Part shown: piece after piece, positions 25,224 to 33,921 of the stretch
Layout: each line of letters opens with the position of its first letter
How positions within the stretch are numbered: the stretch's first letter is position 1
Made by a program: the position numbers and the translations under genes
Notes under the pieces: model-generated
What the model was told of the DNA's origin: nothing
The model's database searches: none
Seen by the model: the letters and a program-made list of their open reading frames with translations, nothing else
Assembly: GCA_024280235.1 (NCBI GenBank)
Contig: JAJRQN010000180.1
Location: forward strand, 1-40,579
From: Bacteroidota bacterium
Lineage (GTDB): Bacteria > Bacteroidota > Bacteroidia > Bacteroidales > F082
Direction: 5' to 3'
Length of the DNA stretch: 40,579 nucleotides

Positions 25224-25295
25224 ATCATTTATCTCATTACCTAAAGCGGCAGAAAGTCTGAAGTCCGAAGCCAGGAGACGGAAGAATAGTAAAGT

Positions 25296-25898
25296 CTATT
25301 TCCGTATGGCCTTCAGGTCAAAAGAAACACCGATACTGTCGCTGACGATAAAACTCTTGTCGCTAACAGCCTCATGTTGCGAATAGCTCGTAACTCCCCA
25401 CCGCAGGCGGTCGATGTAGAATTTTCCCGATTTTATTTCCAGCGTTTCTCCCTTCCGGATAATCTTTGCATGGAAAGTGATACAGACAGCTACTCCCATC
25501 AACTCCAAATCGCCCGTAACCTGAAATACATGATTGCCCAATGATTTGGCATTGTCAAGCAGAAACCGGGAATAAGGATATTTTTTTGTATTAAAAAAAA
25601 CGTCTGAACGCAGGATATTTTGTAAAGTCTCCCGCATCAAATCATACGTAATATCCTGATCGAACACGCTATCCATCTGAAAAAGAATATCGGCAGCAAC
25701 AAGTTTATCGTCAGTCATTTTCACACAACCCTCTTTCAGGTATATGTAACCGTGATGGATATTGCACGACCAGAAAAGCCGGCTCAGCGCAGTGTCGATC
25801 CTGTACTCTACGGTATCACCTTTTGCCGGCCCGGATGCAAAAAGCGAACCTGCCAACAGGATAGAAAGAGACAAATACAGGGTGAGTTTTTTTATCAT
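25296..25898 (-). CDS. YceI-like exported protein
   Basis: The 200 residues start with a signal peptide (about residues 1-27). A YceI-like beta barrel follows: S-R-L-F-W-S-C-N-I-H-H-G replaces the usual start, then F-D-Q-D-I, D-V-F-F-N-T-K-K-Y-P-Y-S-R-F and V-T-G-D-L-E-L-M-G-V. YceI proteins are periplasmic carriers of isoprenoid or amphiphilic ligands and often accompany respiratory or copper genes. Here it is the last gene of the long minus-strand run, 12 bases after the pentapeptide lipoprotein gene. Its specific ligand is unknown. Confidence 0.8.
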   Translation of the reverse strand: MIKKLTLYLSLSILLAGSLFASGPAKGDTVEYRIDTALSRLFWSCNIHHGYIYLKEGCVKMTDDKLVAADILFQMDSVFDQDITYDLMRETLQNILRSDVFFNTKKYPYSRFLLDNAKSLGNHVFQVTGDLELMGVAVCITFHAKIIRKGETLEIKSGKFYIDRLRWGVTSYSQHEAVSDKSFIVSDSIGVSFDLKAIRK

Positions 25899-25910
25899 AA
25901 CCTGTGCATT

Positions 25911-26852
25911 CTATTTATTTTTGCGTTCGGCAATCACACCGGTAATTTGTCCGTTTTTCAATAATTTTTGAAGTTCCGGAGGAATATTCTTCGCATTTGT
26001 AAAACGGGTGTTACGCATTTCGGCACCAAAAAAACTACATCCTTCCAAATCGGCACCGGTAAAATCAGTCTCCTGCAAATGCGCACCGCCTAAGTTTACA
26101 TTTCTGAGAACAGCCTGTTTAAAGCTGGCTCCTTCTAATCCGGCACCGGTAAAATCAGAATCAGTAAGATTGCAATAATCAAATTTGGAGTTGGACAGTA
26201 CGCCACGAATAAACCGTGTATGCACAGCCACCGAATGACTAAAATCGGCATGGGTAAACTCCACATCTTTCATCAAAGCATTGGTAAAATCACAATACTT
26301 CAACGAAGCCCTGTGTCCGGTCATACCGAACATATTAGCCCCTTGGAAATCGGAACTATCCAATCGGGAATCGGTAACATGGTCATGGAAAAGCTTGGCC
26401 TGACTGAAATTGCAACGGTAAAACAGTGAACGGTCGAAAAGTGTCCACCGGATATCCGCAGCGCGGAAGTCGGAATAGCTGAAATTTGTTTCACTGCATT
26501 TGGCAGAACGCATGCTGGCGCCTCTAAAGTCGCCATTCACCACATGAACGCCATTCCAGTAAACATTGTCAAGCATCGCCTTCCGGAAATCATCGCCATT
26601 TTGCGGAACAGGTTTAATACCCTTTGGCCGCACTTTACCATCAGGTAATAATGTTTTTTTGTTGACAATGCTGTCAATTTCATGCGGACTTAAAAAATTA
26701 GCCACCTTTTTAAAGGAAGAAGCATCCGGAGTTTTCAGTGTCTCAGACAAAGAATTCGCTTTGGTTTTGGTTTCCTTTTTGGCAGAATAATTACAAGCCA
26801 CAAATCCCGTGAGCAGAATAAATACTGTCGCTATTTGAAAAGTCAGTTTCAT
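25911..26852 (-). CDS. Pentapeptide-repeat lipoprotein
   Basis: The 313 residues begin with a lipoprotein signal (cysteine C20 in G-F-V-A-C), then ~65 polar residues. A long run of pentapeptide repeats, A(D/N)FxG-like, occupies about residues 85-290: G-D-F-R-G-A-S, S-D-F-R-A-A-D, S-D-F-Q-G-A-N, S-D-F-T-G-A-G, T-D-F-T-G-A-D-L-E-G. Such repeats form a right-handed quadrilateral beta-helix. The gene directly follows nosY (16 bases), where canonical clusters hold other nos genes. It may be a structural partner of the NosFY transporter. Confidence 0.85.
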   Translation of the reverse strand: MKLTFQIATVFILLTGFVACNYSAKKETKTKANSLSETLKTPDASSFKKVANFLSPHEIDSIVNKKTLLPDGKVRPKGIKPVPQNGDDFRKAMLDNVYWNGVHVVNGDFRGASMRSAKCSETNFSYSDFRAADIRWTLFDRSLFYRCNFSQAKLFHDHVTDSRLDSSDFQGANMFGMTGHRASLKYCDFTNALMKDVEFTHADFSHSVAVHTRFIRGVLSNSKFDYCNLTDSDFTGAGLEGASFKQAVLRNVNLGGAHLQETDFTGADLEGCSFFGAEMRNTRFTNAKNIPPELQKLLKNGQITGVIAERKNK

Positions 26853-26868
26853 ATTTTAAAAGTAAGGT

Positions 26869-27699
26869 TTAAATAATATCTTTCCGGTTAAACCGGCGGT
26901 TGCCCAACCATCCAAATAAAAAGCCGAGCAAAGCAGGATAAACCACAGAGAAAACTATAAAAACACCCCGGCTCACAGTATCCAGCACAAAGTAAGCTGC
27001 CGGCCCCATGACTGTCAGCTTGGGATCAAAAAGTACCAATACGCCAACACGGAAAACCTGCAAAGGATTGAGCATTCCCAGACCAATCACAAGGCTCGGA
27101 TTCATACGGAATTTAAGCATCATACCCATCAGCAACAAATCTATAAAAGCCACCAGCAACAGCCATAACACAAAAGCCGAGCTTACTGCCATTTCCTGCG
27201 AACGGGCATAAACCGAGATAAACATACCAATCCCGAGAAAACAGAACACCATGGCGGCAAGCAAAAAGCTGTACAAAGCAAACATGTCCCAGGGAATATC
27301 AAGGCTGGTAATAGTTCCCCAAATTACAGCGGCAAACAATGAGACAAACAACGGGATATAAATCACAATAAATTTGGCAATAAATTTCCCCCAGTAAAAA
27401 TTACTCAGCGACACCGGCAGCGAAAGCATGTACTCCATCACATTACTCTCTTTATCGCCCACAATGGAGCGCACCACCGTTATGAGCACGTAAATGGGAA
27501 TAATAACCATACAAACCTGCATAAAGGTAACCATCAGACGCCCCAATCCCACAAAGCCAATAATTTGAGTTTCGGTGATTCCCGAAACAAACATAAAAGC
27601 TACAAAACCGCCAAACAGGATACTGTATATCCAAAATCCTTTACTCCGGAGACTTTGGTTCAAATCCAAAACCAAAATCGACTTAAATCCTTTTGACAT
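26869..27699 (-). CDS. nosY: ABC transporter permease, NosY family
   Basis: The 276 residues have six membrane helices of the ABC-2/NosY type. V-R-S-I-V-G-D-K-E-S-N-V-M-E-Y-M-L-S-L-P-V-S follows the second helix, the usual coupling region, and an R-x-F-N-R-K-D end is present. With NosF it forms an ATP-driven envelope complex that in denitrifiers works with NosD in maturing the copper centre of N2O reductase. ATG 27699 is preferred; an upstream ATG at 27741 adds a short basic extension. The gene is part of the nosF-nosL-nosY run. Confidence 0.85.
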   Translation of the reverse strand: MSKGFKSILVLDLNQSLRSKGFWIYSILFGGFVAFMFVSGITETQIIGFVGLGRLMVTFMQVCMVIIPIYVLITVVRSIVGDKESNVMEYMLSLPVSLSNFYWGKFIAKFIVIYIPLFVSLFAAVIWGTITSLDIPWDMFALYSFLLAAMVFCFLGIGMFISVYARSQEMAVSSAFVLWLLLVAFIDLLLMGMMLKFRMNPSLVIGLGMLNPLQVFRVGVLVLFDPKLTVMGPAAYFVLDTVSRGVFIVFSVVYPALLGFLFGWLGNRRFNRKDII

Positions 27700-27773
27700 A
27701 ATCCTTCTCCTCTGTTTCTTTGGGATTAACCCAAAAAGCATTCTATATATTTAAACCAATAATTACCAAAAAA

Positions 27774-28271
27774 CTATTTTTTATTCTTTTTCATCCCCTT
27801 ACCCATCATTTTGTGCTTTTTGAGAAACTCCTCACGCATGGTTTTTCCTTCGTCAATACGTTTAAGCATCTGTTCATAAGTAAAGGTGGAATCGCCGGGC
27901 TGTGCCACGGCACTGTAGCCGTAACCCATAGGCGTGTGTTTTCCAAAAGTATAATAGGCTTTTGTTGCATCGAGCCATTTGTCTTTGTGCTGGCTGTCGC
28001 CTACCCAAATCTGTACTTTTTTTCCATCCACAAATTTTTTCCATTCGGGTCCTTTCATGTACTCATTTAAACATCCGATATCATCGAACCAAAGTACATC
28101 GCCATACGAATTAATAGCCTGTACTGCATACTGTTGATCGGCAATTCCCATTAAACACTGGGCACAAATATCACGATCGTAATTTACTTTCCGCGGGGAG
28201 TAATCAGGTGCGTGCGAACAAGAAACCAGCAGCATTAAAATAACCACCGGAATAAAAAGTAACTTTTTCAT
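27774..28271 (-). CDS. nosL: NosL copper-binding lipoprotein
   Basis: The 165 residues carry a lipoprotein signal (C18 after L-M-L-L-V-S) and the NosL metal site C-A-Q-C-L-M-G-I near residue 36. The conserved D-V-L-W-F-D-D-I-G-C-L and a Lys/Met-rich tail complete it. NosL binds Cu(I) and delivers it to N2O reductase, whose gene is not in this window. It lies 12 bases after nosF and 74 before nosY. Confidence 0.92.
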   Translation of the reverse strand: MKKLLFIPVVILMLLVSCSHAPDYSPRKVNYDRDICAQCLMGIADQQYAVQAINSYGDVLWFDDIGCLNEYMKGPEWKKFVDGKKVQIWVGDSQHKDKWLDATKAYYTFGKHTPMGYGYSAVAQPGDSTFTYEQMLKRIDEGKTMREEFLKKHKMMGKGMKKNKK

Positions 28272-28283
28272 AACTCACTATTT

Positions 28284-28970
28284 TTAAACGTTCATATTTT
28301 CTACCGGATACAATATCTTATCCAAAACAATTTGTCCGAAATCCATTTCTACCACACGGTTTACCAGTCCTTCTATTTCTGTCATACGGTGGCTGCTTAA
28401 AACAAGCAACGCTTCTTTGTTGTATTTACCGAGATAATCGAAAAATATTTCACGGGCTGCCGGGTCGAGATTGGCCGAAGGCTCATCCATAAGCAGTACG
28501 GTTGGTTTCTTCCCAAGAGCAAATGCCACGAGCAGCTTTTGTTTCATTCCACCGGAAAGTGCCACAAATGGTTTATTGTAACTATCCTTAATCTGCAGAC
28601 CAAGTTTCTCGGCAATATCCACATACTCTTCCTCGGGCACATTGCTCAAATCGGAAAAAAAGCGCAGCAGCTCTTTTACCGTAATTTTAAGCGGTGGCGG
28701 AATTTGCGGCACAAATCCCACCTCTTTTAAAATATCCACCCGTTGCTGACGGGGGTCTTTATCCAGCACTTTCAGTTGACCATCAAAAATATACTGCCCC
28801 AGAATACAGCGTATTAATGTGGTTTTGCCTGCGCCGTTCTGACCTACAAGAGCAATTCTGTCACCTTCGTTAAAGTCAACGGAAAGTTGTTTTAACACTT
28901 CCACTTTACCAAACGATTTCGATAACTTGATTGCCCTAATGACCGGTGTATTTTTTTTTATTTCTGTCAT
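28284..28970 (-). CDS. nosF: ABC transporter ATP-binding protein, NosF family
   Basis: The 228 residues carry Walker A G-Q-N-G-A-G-K-T-T, the signature L-S-G-G-M-K-Q-K, Walker B V-L-L-M-D-E-P-S-A-N-L-D and the switch histidine in L-S-S-H-R. It resembles NosF, the partner of NosY. The ATG at 28970 overlaps the NapH-type gene's stop (ATGA), which favours this start over the one at 28985. All ATPase residues are intact. Confidence 0.9.
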   Translation of the reverse strand: MTEIKKNTPVIRAIKLSKSFGKVEVLKQLSVDFNEGDRIALVGQNGAGKTTLIRCILGQYIFDGQLKVLDKDPRQQRVDILKEVGFVPQIPPPLKITVKELLRFFSDLSNVPEEEYVDIAEKLGLQIKDSYNKPFVALSGGMKQKLLVAFALGKKPTVLLMDEPSANLDPAAREIFFDYLGKYNKEALLVLSSHRMTEIEGLVNRVVEMDFGQIVLDKILYPVENMNV

Positions 28971-29899
28971 AAAATCTTGTCCCATCCTTTAACTGTATAA
29001 CTTAACGCATGTCCGGGGCAAACATCGATACAAAGTCCACACCGGGTACAGTCGGCACCCACATCGTGCCGTTTGCTGGTGGCTTTGCCTCGTTCGACAA
29101 ACCAGAGTTCATGCGGAACAAGGCACACATTCTGACAATCTAGACAATGGGCACATTTGTCCAGTTCGAATTTAACACCAAAAGGCGATAACTGCCCCAC
29201 CATACTGTAGGTAGCACCAATTGGACATACATAACGGCACCAGAAACGTTTGCTGTGAACAATTTCAAATGTAATCAGCAATAAAATCCACAAAAGGATC
29301 AGCCCCGGACCATATATCATTGCCCGCGAAATAATCCCCACCGGATTCAGGTCTTCAAACACAAGGTTTTGTGTAAAAAATGCCAGCAGCAGAAAACCTA
29401 CCCAAAAAACATAACGCAGATAACGGTTGTACGTATGTTCTTTGATTTTTTTCTTTTTCACAAGATAATTGTGCAATCTCTCACCCCATTCGGCCAAAAA
29501 ATGATATGGGCATATCCACGAGCAAAAGGTTCTTCCACCCATCAAAAAATAAAAAATGAATATGGTTCCGTCGCCAATTACAAAATTCATGGTCAGATGC
29601 ACCCAATGGCCCGTATAGAATGAAATAACCAATTGTTGTAATGTATTAAAAGGATCCATCAGGTAAAATCCGATCAGACGCGATCCGCTCAGGGAACCCT
29701 CAAGCATGGAAAGATCGAGCATAAACGACAGGATAAAAAGTCCGTTAATTCCTATGAGGACTGCCCAGCGGATGGTACGCCATTTGTGTCGTCCGCCGTA
29801 TTTTTCACGCCAGGCTTTAAAGCTCATACCTGCTTTTACATACGGCATTTCTTCTTTGGTCTTAGCCGGTATAGGCGTAGTATTCTTCTTTCCAAACAT
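28967..29899 (-). CDS. Polyferredoxin membrane protein, NapH/NosH type
   Basis: The 310 residues have four to five membrane helices and the NapH-type C-S-W-I-C-P-Y and C-R-Y-V-C-P-I-G motifs at helix ends. Two [4Fe-4S] ferredoxin motifs sit near the C-terminus (C-A-H-C-L-D-C-Q-N-V-C and C-T-R-C-G-L-C-I-D-V-C-P). Such proteins pass quinol electrons towards periplasmic reductases. It follows the NapG-type gene by one base and overlaps nosF by four, so the three are coupled. Confidence 0.88.
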   Translation of the reverse strand: MFGKKNTTPIPAKTKEEMPYVKAGMSFKAWREKYGGRHKWRTIRWAVLIGINGLFILSFMLDLSMLEGSLSGSRLIGFYLMDPFNTLQQLVISFYTGHWVHLTMNFVIGDGTIFIFYFLMGGRTFCSWICPYHFLAEWGERLHNYLVKKKKIKEHTYNRYLRYVFWVGFLLLAFFTQNLVFEDLNPVGIISRAMIYGPGLILLWILLLITFEIVHSKRFWCRYVCPIGATYSMVGQLSPFGVKFELDKCAHCLDCQNVCLVPHELWFVERGKATSKRHDVGADCTRCGLCIDVCPGHALSYTVKGWDKIL

Positions 29900-29900
29900 A

Positions 29901-30731
29901 TCACGAAGCAGTTAAAGGTTCAACAATAATGCTGGGTTCCTCCGTCGGACAAACCATCACACAAACACCACAGCCCACGCAACCATCGAGTACTTTGGGT
30001 TTGTAACCAACAGTTCCATCGGCACGGGTATGTTTATCCAAAACAATAGCCTCTTCGCCCATTGGACACTCTTTCACACAGATATCACATATTTTTTCAT
30101 CGTAATGTTTATCGCGCAAGGGAGTGGCTTTGGGTGAGTTTCCATACGGAGAGCGGTTAATCCCCTTAAAGTCGTTACCCCGAGGAGTTCCTTTAAACCC
30201 CTTGCCCAAAACCGCAAGACAGGTTTTATCGTTTACTTTGGCAACTCCCATCTTTACCTGCCTTTTCATGGCTTTTATTTGTACCGGAAAAGGATTGTAG
30301 TTGGCATCGATTTTATGCGTTTTATCATAGGCCTCAATAGCCTTTTCCCCGGCATTTTTAAAAGGAACAAAATACAAAGCTGCTGTAGGACAGGTTTCCA
30401 CACATTGGATAGAGTCACACGACAAGTCACAGGCTTGTTCACGGGCATCAATGTAAGGCGTTCCATAAGCCAGCCCATCTTTAATGCCTGCAAACTTTAT
30501 AGCTTTTACCGGGCAAATCTGAATACAAAGACCGCATTTTATACAGGCATATATAAAAGTAGTCTCTTCAATAGCTCCGGGAGGTCTTAAAAAATTTTGA
30601 TTTATCCGCTTTTCAGTGGTCACTTTTTGAAGGTAGCCCACCCCGGCCCCTACGGCTGCTAAAGCCCCAACAGCAATAGCGCTGGACTTCAGAAACTGAC
30701 GCCTATTGAGTCCGTCGGCTTGTCTTTTCAT
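29901..30731 (-). CDS. Periplasmic ferredoxin-type protein, NapG/NosG type, Tat-exported
   Basis: The 276 residues begin with a Tat signal (N-R-R-Q-F-L-K-S-S followed by an alanine-rich segment). Four [4Fe-4S] motifs follow: C-I-K-C-G-L-C-I-Q-I-C-P, C-D-L-S-C-D-S-I-Q-C-V-E-T-C-P, C-D-I-C-V-K-E-C-P and C-V-G-C-G-V-C-V-M-V-C-P. NapG-type proteins with NapH relay electrons from quinol. It is the first gene of the nos-like block and has a possible own promoter 52 bases upstream. Confidence 0.9.
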   Translation of the reverse strand: MKRQADGLNRRQFLKSSAIAVGALAAVGAGVGYLQKVTTEKRINQNFLRPPGAIEETTFIYACIKCGLCIQICPVKAIKFAGIKDGLAYGTPYIDAREQACDLSCDSIQCVETCPTAALYFVPFKNAGEKAIEAYDKTHKIDANYNPFPVQIKAMKRQVKMGVAKVNDKTCLAVLGKGFKGTPRGNDFKGINRSPYGNSPKATPLRDKHYDEKICDICVKECPMGEEAIVLDKHTRADGTVGYKPKVLDGCVGCGVCVMVCPTEEPSIIVEPLTAS

Positions 30732-30782
30732 ATCGACATCCTTTTAAAGTTTAAGTAAAATATTTGTACTAATAATATGCAC

Positions 30783-30790
30783 CAAATATA
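30783..30790 (-). promoter_or_regulatory. Possible internal promoter in front of the NapG-type gene
   Basis: The minus strand reads TATATTTG (TAnnTTTG) in the 73-bp gap between the activator and NapG-type genes. This is the widest gap in the run apart from those after the receptors and before nosY. No -33 TTG is found. It may let the nos-like block be expressed separately. Confidence 0.4.
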
Positions 30791-30804
30791 CATATTCTAA
30801 CTTC

Positions 30805-31608
30805 TTAAACACTTACTCTAATAAATTTTTTTAAGGCTATATGAGCAGAACCAATCGCTGTTGTGAATTGAGGATGCGGATGGATATGGATCTTACGCAT
30901 CAATTCATTTTCCAGTGCTTCAACCATTCCCTTGTTTAATGCCGTACCACCGTCAAACAACACATCATCTTCTATACGGCCACGTGCAGCCAGCCGGCTA
31001 ATACGCCGGGCAATCGAATAATGGATTCCTGAAACAATCTCATTCACATGATGACCTGCAGCGAGTAATGAAATAATTTCTGATTCGGCGAAAACGGCAC
31101 AGGTACTGTTTACAGGAAGCGGAGAATCCTTGGCTTCAAAATGGAGGCTTCCCATATCTATAATATCCACCTCCAGGTTTCTGGCAGCAATATCCAAAAA
31201 CCTTCCGGTACCGGCAGCACATTTATCATTCATGACAAAGTTCTTAATATCTCCATTTTCATCCAACAGGATTACTTTCGTATCCTGTCCTCCCACATTG
31301 ATGATGGTACGAATCTTTACCCCATCCTGTTGGAAAGCTCTTGCGCCTACAGCATTGGCCGTAAGCTCATTGACATTTTCATCACTGTCTTTAAACAGCT
31401 TTCGTCCGTAACCTGTTGAAACCGTATAAGCAATATCTTCCTTTTTGATGTTATTCCTGAACAATAACAAATCAAGGGCATCTACTGCATTCTGATTAAA
31501 CCGGCTTCCGGTGGGAGAAGCCCCCTTGGCAACCAATTCTTTCTCTTCGTTTATTATGGCAATTTTTATGGTTGTCGATCCAATATCTATTCCTACAAAA
31601 TACTTCAT
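30805..31608 (-). CDS. BadF/BcrAD-family ATPase, activator of a 2-hydroxyacyl-CoA-dehydratase-like protein
   Basis: The 267 residues have the ASKHA fold with G-I-D-I-G-S-T-T (7-13), N-V-G-G-Q-D-T-K and F-D-G-G-T-A-L-N-K. The cluster cysteines are C130 (N-D-K-C-A-A-G-T-G-R) and C170 (S-T-C-A-V-F-A-E-S-E), one from each monomer pair holding a shared [4Fe-4S] cluster. The activator uses ATP hydrolysis to push one electron at very low potential into its partner. The partner gene lies 13 bases upstream. No CoA transferase, acyl-CoA dehydrogenase or second dehydratase subunit is present, which points away from amino-acid fermentation. Confidence 0.9.
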   Translation of the reverse strand: MKYFVGIDIGSTTIKIAIINEEKELVAKGASPTGSRFNQNAVDALDLLLFRNNIKKEDIAYTVSTGYGRKLFKDSDENVNELTANAVGARAFQQDGVKIRTIINVGGQDTKVILLDENGDIKNFVMNDKCAAGTGRFLDIAARNLEVDIIDMGSLHFEAKDSPLPVNSTCAVFAESEIISLLAAGHHVNEIVSGIHYSIARRISRLAARGRIEDDVLFDGGTALNKGMVEALENELMRKIHIHPHPQFTTAIGSAHIALKKFIRVSV

Positions 31609-31621
31609 CTCTCTGCTCGGC

Positions 31622-32893
31622 TTATTTTTTATTTTTTAATGAATCCAGAAAAGCTTCCAGGCGGGTGGTGAGCTGGCCAAAATCGTCGGGGTTATAATCA
31701 GACTCGATAAACAGCGTAGAAATTCCCATGCTCTCCACAAAATTCCCAACCATTCTCGATTCCATGTCATACAACTGGCAACCGGAAAAGGTCTGATAAA
31801 TCACACCATCCACGGAAAAATCTTCAATCCCTTTGGCGATTTTCCTTTTCCTGTCGTTATTAGGTGTAAAATTGGGACAGGTACTGGGTTTCAGGTATCT
31901 GTCAGCAACAGCAGGAATCATGTCGTACAAAAACCACTCATCAACGGCTACCGTATCCCAGATCATACGACTGGTGGAACAAAACTCCTCATAAACCACC
32001 AGTCCTCCCAGCTCTTCTATCAAAACGGGGAGCTTCATATTGGGGAAAATACTGGGCGAACCCGTAAGCAAGATCCGGGGGGAATGCGGCTTGCCGACAT
32101 AAATTTTTTGTTCGATCCTTTTTTCAAGCTCATCGTTTAGTTCCGAAACCTTTTGTGTCCAGCGCTCAATATCATCGAAGAAATAGGCGTTGGTCACCAA
32201 AATGGCATCCTTACCATAAATCACAGGAGCCGTTTTTCGCAATTGATTAAACCGGCGATATTCGGCCTGGGCTTTGGCCACCATTTTGATTGCCCGTTTC
32301 AAACTTCTGCGGGTAATTTTATTTCCGGTAACCGATTCCAGTTTTTTCACAAACCTTTTTATCACCCTGTGCCAATAGCGTCGGGCTTCTTCGGTATCTT
32401 TTGTGGGAGGAACTTCCAGCAGATAAAGTGGTTTGGACAACTCCTCTCCCATTTCACCCATTTTTTTCTTCTGGTCACAGGTAGCAGGATTGACAATCAG
32501 CACCGGATCAATATTGCCGGGCAGAATATCAAGATAAATAGCGCCAAGAGTCGATTTCACCAGGGGACACGTCTTGGCCGGAAGAAATTCCGTACCTATT
32601 TGGTCCATGGCATAAGCACCGGCACAGATCCTGACAGGAACAGCTCCCACCGCATAGATCAACTCCAAAGGAACATGAATACACATGGAAGCAACAACTT
32701 TCTTTCCTTTAAAAGAGCTGTCATCGCCACTAAGAAAGTGTTCGTAACGGTCGTAAAAATATTGCATACTCTTGGGATTATCCGGAAATTTATCCACAAT
32801 CTCCGCAAGATTCTTTTTTATCTCCATGGAGTAATGAATACTCCCGGTTTTCCTCATTCGTTCAAAACGATCCTTGCTAACGCTATGCTGCAT
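31622..32893 (-). CDS. Stand-alone HgdB/HgdA-family protein, candidate double-cubane cluster reductase
   Basis: The 423 residues belong to the 2-hydroxyglutaryl-CoA dehydratase D family. Cysteines at 71, 90, 109 (P-A-K-T-C-P), 139 (N-P-A-T-C-D), 305, 339 (P-S-T-C-P) and 372 (F-S-G-C-Q) include the likely cluster ligands. True dehydratases need two different subunits and a CoA transferase; here there is only one such gene beside its activator. This matches the homodimeric double-cubane [8Fe-9S] proteins (relatives of E. coli YjiM/YjiL), which reduce small molecules with ATP. The substrate is unknown. It is two bases downstream of a polyferredoxin gene, a plausible electron source. Confidence 0.82.
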   Translation of the reverse strand: MQHSVSKDRFERMRKTGSIHYSMEIKKNLAEIVDKFPDNPKSMQYFYDRYEHFLSGDDSSFKGKKVVASMCIHVPLELIYAVGAVPVRICAGAYAMDQIGTEFLPAKTCPLVKSTLGAIYLDILPGNIDPVLIVNPATCDQKKKMGEMGEELSKPLYLLEVPPTKDTEEARRYWHRVIKRFVKKLESVTGNKITRRSLKRAIKMVAKAQAEYRRFNQLRKTAPVIYGKDAILVTNAYFFDDIERWTQKVSELNDELEKRIEQKIYVGKPHSPRILLTGSPSIFPNMKLPVLIEELGGLVVYEEFCSTSRMIWDTVAVDEWFLYDMIPAVADRYLKPSTCPNFTPNNDRKRKIAKGIEDFSVDGVIYQTFSGCQLYDMESRMVGNFVESMGISTLFIESDYNPDDFGQLTTRLEAFLDSLKNKK

Positions 32894-32895
32894 AC

Positions 32896-33921
32896 TTATT
32901 TCTTTGAGTTTAATGGAGGCAACTCCTTGGAATCGCCATCCGGATTATAACGCTTAAAAAAGCCCTCTTCGGTAGAGCTAAATATCTTAAAATTAAATAC
33001 TTTAACATCAAGACAACCTTCTTCGGGACAAGCTTCCACACATTTAAAACACATCATACAGTTGTCAGTAACCACATTTACACTGGTGATGTCTTCGGCT
33101 ATGGAGAGAATTCCCATATCACATACCCGCGAACAGTTTCCGCAACGGGTACATTTATCACCCACCTTGGTCAGGCGCAAAATACCTATCCTGGAAAACA
33201 AATACTGCAAAGCACTCATGGGACAAAAGAAACAAAAGAAACGTTTTTTTACAAAAGATCCCACAAAAAACAAGGCCAACACAAGGATAGCCAGCGATGA
33301 CATGACTATGGTGGTGGTATTGGTAAAATTAATAAACATCTGCGACGTATCCCCCGAAAAGAGCGGCAGAATAATCCTGGCCGGACATATCTGGCAAAAC
33401 GGAGACATCATGTTGTGCGACACTTTGGGCAAACCAAAGAAAGAATTGGCTATGGCCAAAGGAATCAAAAAGAGCAATACCAACAATACATATTTTATCC
33501 AGCTTAATCTCTTAAAACTCCTTTCATCATAATTACTGAAACGAATCCCCAGACGATTTCTTAATTTGGTAATCCAATCCTGTATCGTCCCCAACGGACA
33601 CATAAATCCGCACCAGGCTTTATTAAAAAGGACAAAAAACAATACAAACGACCCAAGAGAAGTCAGAAACCCCAAACCACGCCAGCTAAACAAAGAAGAA
33701 AACGGGGTATGCATCTGATGCTGTACAGATATAAGGAAACAGGTTCCCGGACTGCCCGGATTATACGGACAGGCAAATGTCGGCAGATTTTGCCCGATAT
33801 GTATCAAAAAATAACTACCGTAAACAAATAGGATAAAAGTCAGAATCTGTACCCAGAACCTAAACCGGGAAACATTCGCATTATTTATCCATTTTCTGAT
33901 ATTATTCATCTTCGTTTTCAT
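32896..33921 (-). CDS. Second polyferredoxin membrane protein (NapH-like)
   Basis: About 340 residues carry several membrane helices and the helix-end motifs C-G-F-M-C-P-L-G and C-F-F-C-P-M-S-A-L. A membrane-embedded F-C-Q-I-C-P-A-R and the ferredoxin motifs C-T-R-C-G-N-C-S-R-V-C and C-M-M-C-F-K-C-V-E-A-C-P follow. It is distinct from the one at 28967 and is coupled to the HgdB-like gene (2-base gap), so it may be its membrane electron donor. It overlaps the previous gene by 20 bases from ATG 33921, or 8 from ATG 33909; the choice of start is open. Confidence 0.85.
   Translation of the reverse strand: MKTKMNNIRKWINNANVSRFRFWVQILTFILFVYGSYFLIHIGQNLPTFACPYNPGSPGTCFLISVQHQMHTPFSSLFSWRGLGFLTSLGSFVLFFVLFNKAWCGFMCPLGTIQDWITKLRNRLGIRFSNYDERSFKRLSWIKYVLLVLLFLIPLAIANSFFGLPKVSHNMMSPFCQICPARIILPLFSGDTSQMFINFTNTTTIVMSSLAILVLALFFVGSFVKKRFFCFFCPMSALQYLFSRIGILRLTKVGDKCTRCGNCSRVCDMGILSIAEDITSVNVVTDNCMMCFKCVEACPEEGCLDVKVFNFKIFSSTEEGFFKRYNPDGDSKELPPLNSKK

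Noticed and set aside
30805-32893. 2-hydroxyglutaryl-CoA or lactoyl-CoA dehydratase for amino-acid fermentation
   Set aside because: Only one dehydratase-family subunit and no CoA transferase or acyl-CoA dehydrogenase are present; the neighbours are redox and metal genes.
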